Below the pieces are notes generated by a model. That model worked only from the letters and a program-made list of their open reading frames with translations, searched no databases and was not told the origin of the DNA. 64,000 bases of DNA from Membranipora membranacea (Eukaryota; Bryozoa; Gymnolaemata; Cheilostomatida; Membraniporidae): assembly GCA_914767715.1 (NCBI GenBank), contig OU612071.1, positions 14,566,948 through 14,630,947 of the forward strand. The letters run 5' to 3'. Both the position numbers and the translations under genes were made by a program. This document shows positions 60,529-64,000 of the stretch, piece after piece; position 1 is the stretch's first letter; each line of letters opens with the position of its first letter.

Positions 60529-61905
60529 TGTACTTTATCATTCAGTACACTTTCAGCTCATGACAGTATACTTGTTATGTGATCTTTCGGTCAATATTAG
60601 TTACTACTAACTTGAAAATACTAGTAACAAACTTTTCAGACTGTGACTCACTATTTACTAGTAAGATTAGTGAATGGATTGTAGTTATGCTAAGAAACAA
60701 TGCATCACACAATGATGTTTGTTTTGTTTGGTGTGTTTATTACAGAGAGAAACATTGAAACAGATATCAACTAATGATCGATTACATTGAATACTGACAA
60801 AGTGTGAGTTGGAGAAAACTCAAGCAATTATTGTATAGTTTTGGTGACAAGGTAAGTATGTGCAATGATTGAGAGAGATTGATTTTATTGCGTATCATCA
60901 ATGATGAAGCAAATTTATAATGACTGTAAGATGTGTTATCATTTAGGAGTCTCATACTACTGGGGATTGGTTGGTCCCCCAGATGTGCTCCGACCTGCAT
61001 GCAAACTGAGAGCAATTTGGCGCAGATATTGCGGCCTCGCCAATAAGGCAATAATATTTTGCCTCGGGATGGGCGAGTGATAAGACGTCGGATTTTAATC
61101 AACCTTAATCAACCTTTAATCATGGTATGAAACTGTTTACAAAACGAGTTGTGCGGCAATTGGCTGATAAAAATGATTAAATACACCAGTTTTACCTGCC
61201 ATGGTGAATTAGGCTTTACAATTAGGTGCACTTTCTTCTTCCTATGTCTGTCCAGGTTGATTCGAATCAGAAGCAAAATTATTGATGATCAAACGGTCAA
61301 AAAGTGAGTGTTTATGTTGACTAAATACTATAGGAAAGTAGCTTTGGGTAAGAGATGAAAAGGCAGGAAAACGGAATAGTAACAGGGTTAGTGCGTTCGA
61401 AAGGGATAAGGGCCATGCTTGAAGTAGTGAAGTAGTGCTAGCTTAATTCAACTCACGCTATGTCCTTTATACGATCTCTAATTTACCTAGCTAATAATTT
61501 TTGGGCCTACTACGTAACATAAATTCATCATAAAACTAACTTTGCTCAATCATATACTAGGGGGACTTCAGGGATAGAATGACTTTTTCAGTGTTTCTTC
61601 TTGGGACACTAGTTGAGAGTGCTTGAAGAGATGGAAACTATTGCTAGCTTCAACTATCCCACCCTTTTTACTCACTCACGACTAAAATATGTACTACCTA
61701 GCATGGAGTCACTCAGTAACGAGCTCAACTAAAATCTCATTTTCATTTCTGTAGCGGACATCAGAAACAGAATTTCGAGTTCTATGTTTCCTGATGTGAC
61801 AATGTTCGAGCATGCATTACTAGTATACTACATAACATCGAGTCACTATGCGAATAGCTAAACTAAACTTTTATTTTTACTTCTCTAGGGGATATCACAA
61901 ACAGA
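60529..61905. promoter_or_regulatory. Divergent intergenic region between two membrane-protein genes
   Basis: The receptor ATG (minus) and the downstream gene's ATG (plus) face away from each other across 1.38 kb. This stretch must hold both promoters unless further 5' exons exist. I see no canonical TATA box at a fixed distance. The right part is occupied by decayed copies of the plus gene's first exon. Confidence 0.45.
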
Positions 61906-61940
61906 ATGTCGAGTTCCGTGTCTCCACCTGGGACGCTGTT
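61556..61940 (+). repeat. Tandem decayed copies of the plus gene's first exon
   Basis: The true start region (gatatcacaaacagaatgtc) has a copy 134 bp upstream (gacatcagaaacagaatttc) in which the ATG has become ATT. A more diverged copy near 61,563 keeps gggacactagttgagagtgc against gggacgctgtttgagagtgc. Flanks such as gagtcactcagtaacgagct and gagtcactatgcgaatagct also repeat. Confidence 0.75.
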
Positions 61941-63716
61941 TGAGAGTGCGTTAGTCGATGACGAACCCGATAGGTTGCGCCTTGGAGGAATGAGTCTAAC
62001 CTCATGGCAGATTGTAATCTGGGTACTGGCTGGATCTGTGTTTGTCGGAGTTCTGATCACAGTCTTCATAGCCTATGTTGGATGTAAGTATTTGATCTGG
62101 TTGAAATCTCGGTTAAAATCCCAGGGTATAGTAATTCAGCAAATTCCGAAGGATGGGCGGCGAAATAGTGGGTGCCTTAGGGGCTAGGCTGCCATGTCTG
62201 CGCCATTTTGCTCTCAGTTTGTCAACCTGAAATTAGTCCACCTGAGTAAAGTTGCAGGCAACAATTGATTGCTTTGAGAGGGTATTAGACTTTATTTGGA
62301 GGCTATGCGCAGACACCACATGTGGCCTGCCTGTAAGCAGCATGTAGTATTTGTTTCAAATGTACAACTTTATTCATGACTACACAACAGGTTTGACTTT
62401 CGAGTTGTAGGAGAGCCTGTCATCTCAATCGAATCGAATCCCAAATCGTCGAATCATCGAATCTCAATCTCATCTCAATCTTGTGTTTTCAGATAGAAAT
62501 AATGTGAACAAAGTGCTTCCACCCCCAGCGTACAGTGCAAGTAAACTCTTACATCAGAGAGATAGGCTTCTCAAAGAGGTAGAGGTTATATCTGTCCGGA
62601 TTTCCCAGTCTTCTTACTGTGTCCTATTGCATTTGATTACTTTATGTTGCCATTTTTTTGAGTTAGTTACCTTATCATAAATGATGATTGGATGATAATC
62701 ATGGCTTGGTCTTATCAGGATAAAACCTATAACAAAAGGCTTTTACAATCAGCAATCCCTTGATAATGAATATGAAAACAATTGTTTGCGCTCCTGTGTT
62801 GATAGATCGCACGAGGTACAAGATTTTTGTATTATTCGTAGATGGGGGGGAGGGGGTGACAGGGTGGTGTAGTGGTTGGGTAGGCTCTTCATTCAATACT
62901 CTAGCTTTCCCACCCTTACCTTGTGTAAGGTTGCTCTAAATAGATGAGTTGATCTTAATGTAAGGATTATCCGATTGGCTCTGAATATTGTTATAATTAA
63001 TTATATAATTCTTATTATTTTTATTTTTATAATTGTTATTATTATTATTAATATTATTATTATTATGACAGATCCATAATCAGGAGATGAAGAAAATGGC
63101 AGAGCAATCAAAGTCCAGGCAGAGAGAATTGTCACTGACCCAGCAAGAGTTCTTGGCAAGCAAGAGGGCAGGAAGGAGGCCAGCTGTGGCCGGCAGCTCC
63201 ATGGTGGCAGAGGTGAGGATAAAACTATCCTTGATGCACTGATAAGTAAATATATCTAGAATTTTATTTAGCTTGTTTAAAAGAGACTGAATGGTCCCTA
63301 CCACTAAGGTTTGGCTAGCTATCTATATATAATAATAAGATTGGCACTAATGTAAGCGATTTAGATTTAACAATTTCAAGCCTTTGCAAAATGGTGGCCT
63401 TTTTTCCATCTTCAAATATGTTACTCATCAAGGGTATTGTAATTTAGTCCCAGAAAATCCTCCCTCGCGCATAGTCAGATCAGATCAGTGAAACCGGAAT
63501 TGAGATTATTATCATGTTGACTAATAGAAAAGACAAGTTTGTACTATGCACCCAAGGGACTTTTCTTTGCTGTCACCGTAGATGGGTTCTAAATGGTGGT
63601 CACAGGGTTCTATTAGATCTGGTGTGTCTGGCATATCCACACCCAATGAGCTGGAATATAGGAACAAAAGAGTTGAGAGGGAGGAGAAGGAGGAGACGGG
63701 ATCGATGGTAGTTGAG
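61906..63716 (+). CDS. Single-pass membrane protein with coiled coil, 5' part
   Basis: Exons 61906-62083, 62493-62578, 63072-63212, 63582-63716, all GT-AG. Intron phases are 1, 0, 0, and after the last exon again 0, so the gene continues beyond the window. Residues 1-30 are short and polar (MSSSVSPPGTLFESALVDDE). A membrane span follows (WQIVIWVLAGSVFVGVLITV) without a cleavable signal form. Then comes a helical, charged region (LLHQRDRLLKE, QEMKKMAEQSKSRQRELS) likely to form a coiled coil, and a Ser/Gly-rich segment. No family recognised. The start is chosen as the first ATG before the span; the acceptor-like ttctctag 17 bases before it could mean an upstream non-coding exon. It is divergent from the receptor gene. 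Confidence 0.75.
62855..62960 (+). mobile_element. SINE-like repeat, family B copy 3
   Basis: Head gggtggtgtagtggttgggt resembles a tRNA A box. The tail tttcccacccttaccttgtg followed by aaggttgctctaaata resembles the end of the copy at 23,745. It sits in the second intron of the plus gene. Confidence 0.55.
62998..63066. repeat. ATT trinucleotide-rich tract
   Basis: Interrupted run of TTA/ATT repeats directly before the acceptor of the third exon of the plus gene. Confidence 0.7.
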
Positions 63717-64000
63717 GTAAGTAAAATATAGCTAGATATGACTGTTGAAATTAGTTAACGCTAACCAAACCAAGCATCCAAAAAGGGCTCATTTGGTAAG
63801 GTTCGTTTTGCAGAGTTCTCTGGCATAGTGCAATTCCTGACATGTTTTTAGTAGTCTATTGATAAGGTTGTCCCTTTCATCTTTAAAGGAGGACCCCAAC
63901 TTTTTCAAATAATTGACAAATTGCTAACACTGCGGAAAACTTACAAAGTTCATCCAATTATAAACCTATCGATTGTCGAGCAAGCAAAAAAGAGAGAAAA

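Noticed and set aside
42961-63000. CRISPR-like arrays among the many short repeats
   Set aside because: Repeats are irregular, inverted or satellite-like, without constant repeat and variable spacer structure, and the DNA is eukaryotic.

Overview
The window looks like nuclear DNA of an animal, probably an AT-rich marine invertebrate. The support is many GT-AG introns of 0.1 to 4 kb, a very large secreted-type cysteine-rich membrane protein, Tudor, F-box-like and SANT-like domains, an RTE-type LINE, tRNA-derived SINEs, and many foldback or MITE-like repeats. I cannot fix the phylum. No prokaryotic features, CRISPR arrays or rRNA are visible. I assembled the gene models by hand from splice sites and reading phase; each of the three main models stays in frame through every junction.

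Layout. 0.2-2.4 kb: a dead RTE-like retrotransposon. 2.8-3.0 kb: a minus-strand terminal-exon candidate with an ITAM-like tyrosine pattern. 4.5-14.0 kb (+): an 11-exon gene for a 578-residue protein with an N-terminal Tudor-like domain, acidic serine-rich linkers (one exon present twice), an F-box-like segment and a C-terminal SANT/Myb-like domain. Its third intron is filled with a 118-bp-unit, inverted and higher-order satellite. 14-25 kb: sparse, with a few isolated exon-like segments, a stray copy of a receptor exon, SINEs, a foldback element and MITEs.

25.2-60.5 kb (-): one 37-exon gene for a 1,778-residue type I membrane protein. It has a signal peptide, about 1,460 extracellular residues of cysteine-rich modules, one membrane span, and a 267-residue highly charged helical cytoplasmic tail. 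Its introns carry several dispersed repeat families, a foldback element with internally repetitive arms, a 3-kb element whose arms are packed with GTACC/GGTAC words, and decayed partial copies of its own exons. 61.9 kb to the end (+): a divergently transcribed gene for a small single-pass membrane protein with a predicted coiled coil; it continues past the window. The 1.4 kb between the two start codons probably holds both promoters.

A theme of the window is local duplication. Exons or exon pieces of all three genes occur as extra copies nearby, some still spliceable and some decayed. The proteins themselves match no family I can name with certainty.
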